From positions 310,001 through 374,000 of the forward strand of contig NZ_CP043626.1 of NCBI RefSeq assembly GCF_008807415.1: a DNA stretch of 64,000 nucleotides. The letters run 5' to 3'. Source of the DNA: Pseudomonas denitrificans (nom. rej.). GTDB taxonomy: Bacteria; Pseudomonadota; Gammaproteobacteria; Pseudomonadales; Pseudomonadaceae. Below, piece by piece: positions 32,588 through 39,696 of the stretch (positions are counted from its first letter, which is position 1; every line of letters starts with the position of its first letter). The translations under genes were made by a program, and so were the position numbers. The notes beneath the pieces are model-generated. The model was given only the letters and a program-made list of their open reading frames with translations, was not told where the DNA came from and did no database searches.

Positions 32588-33070
32588 TCACTGAAGGATG
32601 AGAATCTTGCGGACCGGGCGAACTCGGAAGGCGGTGCTCTTGCCGTCGCTGGTCGGCCAGCCGTAGCGGAAGTGCACGAGGAAGGCGTCGTGGGCGGAGG
32701 ACTGCGAACTCGACCAGTACCAGCGATCCTGGAAGCCGCCGATCTCGCTGGCCTGCTTCGCTGCGTACAGGCCTGCCAGTTCCAGGGCGGAGGGGATGAA
32801 GACGCCTTCGCCCAGCTCCATGGCTTGCTTGGCGATGGGGCTGCCAGCTTCGACCATGGCAACGGTGTTTGCGGCACCATCGCGATAGCTGGTTGCGCCT
32901 TCCACGTCCTGGTCGTACTCGCCCCACTCACCGACGAATTCGCGCTCGGCGCCCAGATCAATCAGGGCGTACTCGGAGCCATTCAGCCAGTAGTGGTAAG
33001 CGAAGATGCCGTCAGCCAGTGCTTGGCCTATGGCGGGGAGTTCTGCTGCTTTGATGGTGGTGATGGTCAT
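32588..33070 (-). CDS. DGR target protein 2 (DUF1566-like)
   Basis: A 160-residue protein starting MTITTIKAAELPAIGQALAD with AAGGA upstream. Its C-terminal half has the same lectin-like signature (YWSSSQSSAHDAFLVHF ... FRVRPVRKI) with the variable repeat at about residues 122-155. The N-terminal half differs from target 1, so the two proteins share only the diversified domain. It is the first DGR gene in the leftward operon. Confidence 0.9.
   Translation of the reverse strand: MTITTIKAAELPAIGQALADGIFAYHYWLNGSEYALIDLGAEREFVGEWGEYDQDVEGATSYRDGAANTVAMVEAGSPIAKQAMELGEGVFIPSALELAGLYAAKQASEIGGFQDRWYWSSSQSSAHDAFLVHFRYGWPTSDGKSTAFRVRPVRKILILQ
32604..32707 (-). repeat. DGR variable repeat 2 (VR2)
   Basis: Over the 100 bases 32608-32707 against TR 31236-31335 there are 17 differences: 16 at TR adenines (coding strand) and one at the same TR guanine that differs in VR1. 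Most changed sites differ from those of VR1, so the two repeats were diversified separately. The shared 3' block is intact up to CCGCA. Confidence 0.95.
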
Positions 33071-33317
33071 CGTAGTGTCCTTGTCGGTGTTGTGTTTTCG
33101 TGCGGGGCCATGGGGGAGCGGTCTGGCCTTACTGCCAACCGGATGGTCTGCCCTGAACTTCAGCCCGATAGCTAGTCGGGCCCATATCAGGATCTACGGG
33201 CAGATGGGATACGCGCGCCATACCCACCGCTATTCCGTAGCAAGGCTGCTCATTGAAGAGCCGCTATCTCCAGACCGCTCCCCTCATGACTCCAAGTGAA
33301 TGCCCCTGCGGGAGGGG

Positions 33318-33503
33318 CTATGCGACTTTCGCCGTTACCTCTTCGTGCCACTGCTTCATGTCGGCAAGAAGCTGTTCGCGGTCCGCTTCAGGAACGAACA
33401 TGAACAGGTAGTAGGCGCCGTCTTTGATCCCGCCCTCCAACTCGGCGGTAGAGGTTTCAGTCCAGACTTTCAGCCTGACTTTGTTCGTCGGACGCTTTGC
33501 CAT
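33318..33503 (-). CDS. Small phage protein at the head of the leftward operon
   Basis: A 61-residue basic protein starting MAKRPTNKVRLKVWTETSTA, with GAGGAAACACC before the ATG. It is the first well-supported gene after the PL promoter, the place of lambda N, but I see no N-type arginine-rich motif. The 247 bases between it and target 2 hold no convincing gene. Confidence 0.6.
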   Translation of the reverse strand: MAKRPTNKVRLKVWTETSTAELEGGIKDGAYYLFMFVPEADREQLLADMKQWHEEVTAKVA

Positions 33504-34080
33504 GGTGTTTCCTCGTTGTTGGTCACATCCCAAAGCGCCCGATCTCTCAGGCGCTTCAGTGATGCTTTCCCGCCGCGCTCAGCTACAGGCGTCTCGCGCG
33601 GCGTAGTGCTGTCCTCACCACTACCGATGGCAGCTCGGACTAGATGTGTTTGGCCTTGGGCTTCCCTCGCTGCGCCTTCAATCGGCTTACGGAGCAGGTC
33701 ATGGGGGACTGTGGTTGATCTCGCGGTTCACTGCAGCCCGGTGGCCTGGTGATGTGGGCAGCTGTTCGCGAGGTGCCGACCCGTGTTGTCGGCTGGGCTT
33801 AGTTCTGCATTGGCTGGTTCCTCCTGTTGGTGTCTTCTCCGCCTCTCATTCCGTGTCGGGGACCGATCCCACTTCCAAATGCCGCAACTGGCGACGCACC
33901 TGGTGACTTGAGCGACTTCGCGTGCATGGCATGGGCTTGCACGGCTGGACTATCTGGCCCAGCTCAGGCTGCGTCTTTTGCCTCTTACAACGTCGTCTCG
34001 ACGGTGGTGCAGCAGAGGGATCCCGAATTGTGTAAAGAGCGTTCGGCGCTTGGCCTGGCCGGCGGTGTGTTGCTATTCAC
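33504..34080 (-). other. Leader of the leftward operon with broken or unclear coding potential
   Basis: No intact gene of normal length was found in these 577 bases. On the minus strand a GTG-started frame of 31 codons (34080-33985, NSNTPPARPSAERSLHNSG) begins within about 10 bases of the expected PL transcript start. Further on, AGGAGG precedes an ATG that stops after three codons. A start-less frame then stays open to the first supported gene (TPRETPVAERGGKASLKRL). Lost bases, as elsewhere in this sequence, may hide a real early gene here. Confidence 0.4.
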
Positions 34081-34093
34081 CGGCTTGAGATAA

Positions 34094-34123
34094 ACAATAC
34101 CGCCGGTATTGTTAGATGGTCAA
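34094..34123 (-). promoter_or_regulatory. PL early leftward promoter
   Basis: On the minus strand TTGACC (34123-34118), 18 bases, TATTGT (34099-34094). The -35 overlaps operator OL2 and the -10 overlaps OL1, so bound repressor would block it. It points into the DGR and recombination arm. Confidence 0.75.
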
Positions 34124-34137
34124 TACCTCCGGTCATA
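34095..34137. promoter_or_regulatory. Left operators OL1 and OL2
   Basis: OL1 (34095-34111) is a perfect palindrome, CAATACCG-C-CGGTATTG. OL2 (34121-34137) is CAATACCTCCGGTCATA. Centres are 26 bases apart. The same motif occurs three times at the right operator beside cI, which identifies these as repressor sites. Confidence 0.88.
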
Positions 34138-34153
34138 AATATTTTCGAGGCAC

Positions 34154-34177
34154 AAAAAAAGCCCGCGCTAGCGGGCT
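34154..34177 (-). terminator. Strong leftward terminator before OL
   Basis: On the minus strand AGCCCGCTAGCGCGGGCT followed by seven Ts. It would stop transcripts of the cI operon before they enter the PL region. Confidence 0.85.
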
Positions 34178-34284
34178 CAGGATTCGGTGTAAGGCGGGGA
34201 AGGGTGGCGCTGTAGTCGGTTCAGATCCGGGGAAGAGCGGTCATCAGCTCAGTCCGGAGTCGGGAGGGAATGGCGCCAGAAACG

Positions 34285-34307
34285 AAAAGCCCCGCGGTGC
34301 GGGGCTT
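34285..34307 (-). terminator. Terminator of the cI-linked operon
   Basis: On the minus strand AAGCCCCGCACCGCGGGGCTTTT, only a few bases after the stop of the last gene of the cI operon. With the second terminator 110 bases on, it isolates this operon from PL. Confidence 0.8.
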
Positions 34308-34310
34308 CTG

Positions 34311-34856
34311 TCAAGGCTTTTGCTGGTGAGCTTCGCGCTCTTTACGTATCTGTTCCAGCAGCTCGCGAGTGTCAGTTGTCTGCTGCTTGGCTTCTTGGAC
34401 AAGAACGCTCGTTTCTCGGCCTGAGTCGAAGTTGGCTACACCATAGGCCATTACGCCGATGACAATGCCAACGATTGCAATGACGGAGAGTACTGAGTTC
34501 AGGATGATGGTGCCCTTCAGTCCACGAACGCCTGTCAAATCTTTCTCAAGGAGTTGGAGGCTGTGGTTCATCTGGGTGATGCCCTCAGTAACCTTTCCTT
34601 CGAATTCCTTCAGGCGCGCGTCTACCTTGAGCTGTTGCGTCTCAAGGCGGGCGTTGAACTCTTCTCGGGTAATGTCGCTCATGTCCCCAGTATGGCCCTT
34701 TTCGGAGATGAGGTCACTCTTCAGGTCATCGAGCAGGTCGACCATCAGGTCGGCCAATTCGTCAAAACCATTCGATGCACGCGGCTTTAGCTTTGGCTCG
34801 GATTCAGTGACGATTGTTAGCCTTGGCCTGTCCTTTGAGTCCTTATGAAACATCAT
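34311..34856 (-). CDS. Membrane-anchored coiled-coil protein, last gene of the cI operon
   Basis: A 181-residue protein (MMFHKDSKDRPRLTIV). The ATG at 34856 is chosen for the AAGGA just before it; the frame is open to 34898. It has a helical coiled-coil stretch (about 70-110), one membrane segment (LNSVLSVIAIVGIVIGVMAY) and a charged C-terminal helix. Its place in the operon expressed in the lysogen suggests a role in exclusion or lysogenic conversion; this is inference. Confidence 0.7.
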   Translation of the reverse strand: MMFHKDSKDRPRLTIVTESEPKLKPRASNGFDELADLMVDLLDDLKSDLISEKGHTGDMSDITREEFNARLETQQLKVDARLKEFEGKVTEGITQMNHSLQLLEKDLTGVRGLKGTIILNSVLSVIAIVGIVIGVMAYGVANFDSGRETSVLVQEAKQQTTDTRELLEQIRKEREAHQQKP

Positions 34857-35148
34857 CGCCATCCTTGATCGCATCTCCATGAACCCACCGGGCAACATTC
34901 GAATAGGTGAAGAACCGCAGGTTCCCGCAATTCTCGCAGCCCATGAAGCAGGCCCAAAGGGACATTGTATTGCGGAGAAGGAATTGCGATTGGATCACAT
35001 TGACGTGTATCCCATCGTCCGCCGTACTAATGGTCCATTTGTCAGTCCCGCAACATTCGCAGGGTTTGTCAGCCCTTACCTCCGTGAGAAAGGCCACAAA
35101 CTGGTCGAAAGTGATCTTTGGCCTTCCAGGCAGAATTTCCTCAGTCAT
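34843..35148 (-). CDS. Small cysteine-rich protein of the cI operon
   Basis: A 101-residue protein with Cys pairs PCECCGTD and FMGCENCGN that could bind one zinc ion. ATG 35148 overlaps the upstream lipoprotein stop by four bases. Found between a lipoprotein and a membrane protein gene. Function unknown. Confidence 0.7.
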   Translation of the reverse strand: MTEEILPGRPKITFDQFVAFLTEVRADKPCECCGTDKWTISTADDGIHVNVIQSQFLLRNTMSLWACFMGCENCGNLRFFTYSNVARWVHGDAIKDGDDVS

Positions 35149-35780
35149 TGCCCCATGATCCTCCGGTACTCCTGCTGATACTGCTCATAGGGCAAGTTGC
35201 GCTGCTGGAGCTGCTGAACTTGCTGCTCACGCGAAGGAGCAGAACTGGTCGAAGTGGCTGGAGTTTGGGGAGCGAGAGTTCCTGCTGCATAGCTGCGCTT
35301 CAGGTACTCCATCGCATCGGCGAACTCTTCGGCGCGCGACTCAGAGCGAAAGAAGATGCGCCGCGCCGTGGTCTGCTCGACGGTGCGGATAATCACTGCA
35401 TAGCGGTTCTCGCGAGCGTTCTTCTTGTAGACCTGAATGTCGCCAACCGACCGGAAGTAGATCCGCTGATTGATATCCTGAGTGGTCATATAGGTCGATC
35501 CAAGGCCGACAACGACGCCGTTATACGCAGACGCCTGGCCGAGGTTTACGCCACGACTCACGGTGCCGTTCGAGAGAGCGATGTACTCGGGCGTCACCAT
35601 GGCGGACTGAGCCTTTTCCTTCCCGAAGTCCTCATAGAAACCTTGCTCGACTACTGATGCCGCCTGCGCAGCATCCATCCCAGGGCGAGGCTTTGGGGTG
35701 TAGTCGACCCTGGTGTGGCCGCAACCTGAAATCAGCACCAGGAGTGCCATAGTAGAGAAAGCCTTGATCATGCTCACCAT
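35145..35780 (-). CDS. Predicted lipoprotein of the cI operon
   Basis: A 211-residue product with a signal peptide and lipobox LISGC near residue 20 (MVSMIKAFSTMALLVLISGC), then a folded domain with repeated aromatic segments and a Gln-rich tail. ATG 35780 is selected because AGGAAGG lies upstream; a GTG at 35786 is also in frame. Surface or periplasmic location in the lysogen is expected from the lipobox. It resembles no family I can name. Confidence 0.75.
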   Translation of the reverse strand: MVSMIKAFSTMALLVLISGCGHTRVDYTPKPRPGMDAAQAASVVEQGFYEDFGKEKAQSAMVTPEYIALSNGTVSRGVNLGQASAYNGVVVGLGSTYMTTQDINQRIYFRSVGDIQVYKKNARENRYAVIIRTVEQTTARRIFFRSESRAEEFADAMEYLKRSYAAGTLAPQTPATSTSSAPSREQQVQQLQQRNLPYEQYQQEYRRIMGQ

Positions 35781-36370
35781 CCGCACCCCTTCCTGATGTC
35801 AGCGAATGCTGCCTCTGCGCCTGAAGTGTCAAAAACCGCCGTCACCGGGCTTTCGTTGTATGGGGTGACACTGGCTATGAATGACTTGCTGCCAGAAATC
35901 TTCTTCAGGACGCTAACTGGTGAGCCTGGATAGAAGGCTGCAACCTTGTCTGTGGAAAGTGTCCAGTTAGCCTTGGTCGCTTTCTCCTTGTCGATTCTGA
36001 TCGTCGTGTAGGCATCGCTACCGAGGAAGTCATTCCAGTTGATGAACAGCTCAGTCTCATTATCTGAGCAGCGCACGGTGACACTGATGGGTTTGTTCCA
36101 TTTGCTCCGCCCATTAGTTGCGGACAACGTGGCGAGGTAGACGTTCTTATCGTTGAGGGGGTCAACCTCGGTACTGGTCTGCCACTTTCCCTTTCCTTGG
36201 GTAGCAGTGTTCTCAACGCGTGGCGCCAATGAATGGCGTTCAGCAATAGCGTCGTAGCAGCTGATTCGGGAGACAGTGTTAGATACGGCTGCACACTCAG
36301 CGATCTCCTTGTCTTCAACAGCGAAGGCGAGACCAGGAATAGCCAATAACAGGAAAACGGCGGACTTCAT
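35774..36370 (-). CDS. Exported VasI/TagO-like protein of the cI operon
   Basis: A 198-residue protein with a signal peptide (MKSAVFLLLAIPGLAFA). The mature part shows CAAVSNTVSRISCYDAIAE, KWNKPISVTVRCSDNETELF and the tail TPYNESPVTAVFDTSG...CGW. This is the pattern of the VasI/TagO-type family of periplasmic proteins. ATG 36370 is used because GGAGGT precedes it. A phage copy in the rex position may alter the envelope of the lysogen; that is inference. Confidence 0.72.
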   Translation of the reverse strand: MKSAVFLLLAIPGLAFAVEDKEIAECAAVSNTVSRISCYDAIAERHSLAPRVENTATQGKGKWQTSTEVDPLNDKNVYLATLSATNGRSKWNKPISVTVRCSDNETELFINWNDFLGSDAYTTIRIDKEKATKANWTLSTDKVAAFYPGSPVSVLKKISGSKSFIASVTPYNESPVTAVFDTSGAEAAFADIRKGCGW

Positions 36371-36406
36371 CGCAACCTCCATGTCTCGTGGATATGCATG
36401 CCAGAC

Positions 36407-36718
36407 TCAACGGTCATAGGTCTTGCCGCCCGTGGATATTAGATACAGGGATCGAGAGTAGGGCAGGCGAGCCAATATCTTGGTGTTGTTCACAACGGCT
36501 GCCATCGTAATGCCTCGACACAGAAGGCTAACGCCGCCTTGGATGCGTTCGCACATTGCATCTGCGCTGTCGATGAACTCCGTTTTGTTCAGGCGAAGCA
36601 TGATGACGGTTCTGCCCTCCGGCACGGCGCCGATAGGGGGAACGACGAAGATCGTGATCTGGGTGTAGATGGCAATCGCAAGGATCACCACAACCGCAAG
36701 GCCTATTAGCTTCTTCAT
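36407..36718 (-). CDS. Small membrane or exported protein after cI
   Basis: A 103-residue protein with an N-terminal hydrophobic segment (MKKLIGLAVVVILAIAIYTQ) that serves as anchor or uncleaved signal. GGAGGT precedes the ATG. It begins 24 bases after the cI stop, so it is read with cI in the lysogen. Function unknown. Confidence 0.7.
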   Translation of the reverse strand: MKKLIGLAVVVILAIAIYTQITIFVVPPIGAVPEGRTVIMLRLNKTEFIDSADAMCERIQGGVSLLCRGITMAAVVNNTKILARLPYSRSLYLISTGGKTYDR

Positions 36719-36742
36719 GGAGACCTCCGTGTCCCTCCGGCT

Positions 36743-37525
36743 TTACAGATCGCCGCCTCGCCAGATCACTTGGCCGATGACGTCGAATCGTTGTCCTTCT
36801 TCGTCTGTGAAGGGCATATCTCGATGAGCCCTGACTGTCTTATCGGAGTTGTCGCTCCGAAGTAGCCAGGAATCACCTTCCTTTACCGCGCGCTTCACTA
36901 TGGTCTCGCCCTCCTTGTTCAGGAAGGCAAAAACCCTGTCGTTCTTAAGCGAATTAGAGCCTTTGTCTACAAGAAGCGCATCCCACTCATGAATCGTCGG
37001 CTCCATGCTGCGACCAGACGCGAAAATTGCAGCAAGGTTGTGAACCTTCAGCCCCTTTCGCTTGATCCATGACTTCTTGAACGCAAGCGTGCCGCGCACT
37101 TCAACATGAGGGTTCTCTTCGCCATGGCCGGCTGCTGCCTTGGCGTCGAGTTGCTGGATGTAGACGTGAACCTCGTCCTCTGTGATAGAGGGCTCGTTCG
37201 CAGCTGGCCCGGTAGGGATCGATGTCTTCGGATGCTCTAACCCTGGGCTGAGCTTCTCCAACTCTGCAGCGAGAGTTGGACTGAACTCGGCGACGGGCAC
37301 CTTGAGCATCCTGGCGAATACAGAAGCGGCCTTGAGGCTCAGGGCTGTTCGTTTGTTCATGAAGTGGCTCACCGCTCCCTGGGTGACGCCATCACCGAGC
37401 TCGGCTGCGATCATTTCCTGAGTGAGCTTCAGATCGCCTTTCCTCTGCTGGAAAAGCGCCTTCAGGCGGTCGCTGTCTGCGATCTGCCAGTCAGTTAGGG
37501 GGAGTCTTCGGGAGTTCTTGGCCAT
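36743..37525 (-). CDS. cI: CI-like prophage repressor, LexA/S24 type
   Basis: The 260-residue repressor keeps the prophage silent. The N-terminal helix-turn-helix is in MIAAELGDGVTQGAVSHFMN. A likely self-cleavage pair Ala132-Gly133 (AAAGHGE) leads to the S24 peptidase domain with Ser173 in GRSMEPT and Lys211 in ETIVKRAV. Self-cleavage after RecA activation, hence induction by DNA damage, follows from the family. Its promoter PRM lies within the right operators. It heads an operon of five further genes. Confidence 0.92.
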   Translation of the reverse strand: MAKNSRRLPLTDWQIADSDRLKALFQQRKGDLKLTQEMIAAELGDGVTQGAVSHFMNKRTALSLKAASVFARMLKVPVAEFSPTLAAELEKLSPGLEHPKTSIPTGPAANEPSITEDEVHVYIQQLDAKAAAGHGEENPHVEVRGTLAFKKSWIKRKGLKVHNLAAIFASGRSMEPTIHEWDALLVDKGSNSLKNDRVFAFLNKEGETIVKRAVKEGDSWLLRSDNSDKTVRAHRDMPFTDEEGQRFDVIGQVIWRGGDL

Positions 37526-37534
37526 CGGCGAATG

Positions 37535-37562
37535 CTATTACCTGCGGTATTCGCGCAGCCAA
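37535..37562 (-). promoter_or_regulatory. PRM promoter for cI (nearly leaderless)
   Basis: On the minus strand TTGGCT (37562-37557), 16 bases, TAATAG (37540-37535). A start near 37528 would leave only about three bases before the cI ATG at 37525, as for lambda PRM. Confidence 0.65.
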
Positions 37563-37601
37563 TATCGCCGGTATTGACGATCAACAATACCGGCGGTCAT
37601 A
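37536..37601. promoter_or_regulatory. Right operators (three sites)
   Basis: Three related 17-base sites: 37536-37552 (TATTACCTGCGGTATTC), 37560-37576 (CAATATCGCCGGTATTG) and 37585-37601 (CAATACCGGCGGTCATA). Centres are 24 and 25 bases apart, close to one-side-of-helix lambda spacing. They separate cI from cro and match the two OL sites. Confidence 0.88.
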
Positions 37602-37603
37602 CT
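37574..37603 (+). promoter_or_regulatory. PR early rightward promoter
   Basis: TTGACG at 37574-37579, 17 bases, then TCATACT. The -35 overlaps the middle operator and the -10 the right one. It reads into cro and the replication genes. Confidence 0.7.
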
Positions 37604-37634
37604 GAGCGCGAGTAACAACCCTGAGGACGCCGAA

Positions 37635-37835
37635 ATGCGCCGCATCTCACTTTCTGATTTCGCCAAAGAGCATGGCCACACGAAGGCCGCGCAGCTCCTC
37701 GGCTGCACCCAGGGCGCGATCAGCAAAGCGATCCGCTTGGGTCGCGATGTTTACGTGACTGTTCTGGAGGACGGCTCGTTCAGCGCCGAGGAAATTAAAT
37801 CGTTCCCGACGCAGAACTCGAAGACTGCCGCCTAG
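37635..37835 (+). CDS. cro: Cro-like regulator
   Basis: A 66-residue protein with a helix-turn-helix (HTKAAQLLGCTQGAISKAIR), divergent from cI across the operators. It is expected to compete for the same operators in lytic growth. GAGGA precedes ATG 37635. The position, size and fold are those of lambda Cro. Confidence 0.88.
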   Translation: MRRISLSDFAKEHGHTKAAQLLGCTQGAISKAIRLGRDVYVTVLEDGSFSAEEIKSFPTQNSKTAA

Positions 37836-38028
37836 CCGACAGCCTCACGACCGCATGGTTGAAGGCAGCTTTGCCTGCCTCATCCAGCCGGTCCTGAACC
37901 AGTTCTGAGTAGTGATTGAACGCCGGCCATACGCGCAGTTGCTGACCGAGCGGAGCGGTAGATATCAAGGCTGCGACGAAGCAGCGGAGGGCGAGCACTT
38001 CGCCCTGAAGTTCGGAGAGGTCGGCCAT
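37795..38028 (-). CDS. Small antisense gene overlapping the 3' end of cro
   Basis: A 77-residue frame on the minus strand (MADLSELQGEVLALRCFVAA) with AGGGA before its ATG and a natural residue mix, convergent with cro and overlapping its last 41 bases. I think it is real because of the ribosome site and composition. It would interrupt the rightward early transcript on the opposite strand. Function unknown. Confidence 0.5.
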   Translation of the reverse strand: MADLSELQGEVLALRCFVAALISTAPLGQQLRVWPAFNHYSELVQDRLDEAGKAAFNHAVVRLSARRQSSSSASGTI

Positions 38029-38089
38029 GGGGAATTCCCTGTCGGTTGATCGAGTGATGACAGGTTAGGGCCAGGAGGCCTTCGACAAA

Positions 38090-38683
38090 ATGTCCAGCCC
38101 AAGACAGAACCACACCCAGACCCGCGACGCAGTGCTGATCGCTCATGCCAGCGACATGATCGCTCGCACCAATCTGAGCGCGCGCGATTTCGCTACCGCC
38201 CTGAGCAAGGCGATTCACAGCCGCATCCCGAACATAGAGCCGAATCACTCGGTACCGAACTTCGAAGCGATGAACCTGGAAGACGCCGACACCTACCTGA
38301 AGGCGGCCGACACCTGGCTCAAGCGCGTACAGCGCTGGCTGAACGAGTCCGTAGAAATCCCGAGCTGGCTGGAAGAGCCATGGGTTGAGGCGCTGCTCCC
38401 CGAGTGGCGCGAACGCTGCCTGATCGAGCTGGCAGGCCGCTATGGCCTTCTGGCTGTGCGTGCCGTTGGCATTGATGGCCTTTGCGCCATGACTGCCTTT
38501 AGCGGCCTCGTAGGCCACTTCGGTGACGCTGCAGGCGCTGGTGGACAGATCCTCGCCGACGGTCGTATCGACCACATCGACGCACCGCACCTTCCAGGCT
38601 TCGCACTTTCCTGCCGCGCTCTGGCTGCTCACGCAGTGGCCATGGCTGAGAAGGCAGAGAAAGTCTCGGCTGAGATCGCCTGA
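38090..38683 (+). CDS. Early regulator-position phage protein
   Basis: A 197-residue protein starting MSSPRQNHTQTRDAVLIAHA. AGGAGG lies 11 bases upstream. It occupies the lambda cII position between cro and the replication genes, but I do not recognise a CII fold. The first half is helical and the second Ala/Gly-rich. Confidence 0.65.
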   Translation: MSSPRQNHTQTRDAVLIAHASDMIARTNLSARDFATALSKAIHSRIPNIEPNHSVPNFEAMNLEDADTYLKAADTWLKRVQRWLNESVEIPSWLEEPWVEALLPEWRERCLIELAGRYGLLAVRAVGIDGLCAMTAFSGLVGHFGDAAGAGGQILADGRIDHIDAPHLPGFALSCRALAAHAVAMAEKAEKVSAEIA

Positions 38684-38684
38684 C

Positions 38685-38888
38685 ATGAACGCCCAGGCTG
38701 AAGTGCAGAGCAAGGAGTACCACCAGGCGATGGCGATGCTCTTCGCCCGCGCTGTTCGCACCAGCTATTCGAAAGACCACAAACAAGAAGCCCGCAGGAA
38801 GTGTCTGGCACACCTGCGGGCTTCGATTGCTCGTCCTTCGGTTGCCGCCGAGGAGAGCTTTGAAATGCAACGTCGGGAGTCAGTATGA
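38685..38888 (+). CDS. Small phage protein before the replication gene
   Basis: A 67-residue helical protein (MNAQAEVQSKEYHQAMAMLF). The ATG is one base past the stop of the previous gene, and its own stop overlaps the ATG of the O-like gene by four bases. Function unknown. Confidence 0.6.
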   Translation: MNAQAEVQSKEYHQAMAMLFARAVRTSYSKDHKQEARRKCLAHLRASIARPSVAAEESFEMQRRESV

Positions 38889-39696
38889 GCAACGTTATCT
38901 CATTGCGCAATACCGGGGGTTTACCCGGATGGAAAACGACCTGTACGAGGCGCTGATCGGCGCCGATCTCTCTGGCAGGGAATTGCGTGTCGCCCTGGCA
39001 GTTCACCGTCTGACCGCAGGCTACAACGTCGAAGAGGCTCGCATTGCCGCCTCTGTGATCTCTGAGATGTCCGGTATCGCTCGGGAAGAGGTTTCCCGGG
39101 CAGTCTGTGAACTGATCCGTCAGCGCGTGCTGTATCGCACTGGAGGGAGCCGTAGCCCGATGGGTTTTGCTCCGGTTCGTGAGTGGGTGATCGATCAGAA
39201 AAACACCCATCCCAACAAGCAGAAACCAACGCCACAGTGTGGTGTTTCCACCACGTCCATTGTGGCGTTTCCACCACACAATAAAGACAGTAAAGACAAT
39301 CTAGTTCCTTCGGAACTTGTCGCCGCTACCGCGCCGACCCCGGTCGAGGTTGTCGAAGCTCAGGGCGAACAGACAACGCTGATCCCTGATCAACCCGGCG
39401 CCCAGCCTGAGCGCATCCCGTTCCAGAAGATCGCGGACCTGTACAACCGGATTTGCGGTGAGAAGCTGCCCCAGTGCCTGAAGCTCAGCGAGGAACGCAA
39501 GCGGAACATCCGCAAGTGTTGGAACCTGAAGTTCAACGGCGGCTTCCCGTTCCGCAAGGGTGAGTTCTGGGAGGGCTATTTCCACGACTGCCTGACCAAC
39601 AAGCATTGGGTCGGCGAGAACGACCGTGATTGGCGCGCGGACATCGAGTTCCTGACCCGCGAAAAGAACGTCCTGAAAGTCCTGGAGGGCGCGTGA
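38885..39696 (+). CDS. Phage replication protein O-like (frameshifted)
   Basis: This is the origin-binding replication initiator type with an N-terminal winged helix (FTRMENDLYEALIGADLSGR ... ASVISEMSGIAREEVSRAV). ATG 38885 reads MSNVISLRNTGG and then loses frame at the G run 38915-38919. One more G gives GGFTRMEND and an intact 270-residue protein. The C-terminal part (IADLYNRICGEKLPQC) resembles other O proteins. The DnaB-like gene overlaps its stop by one base. The break is likely a sequence error. Confidence 0.82.

Noticed and set aside
33646..34093. Two plus-strand frames in the PL leader
   Set aside because: No ribosome site and unnatural Ser/Cys/Pro-rich content; they oppose the expected leftward transcript.
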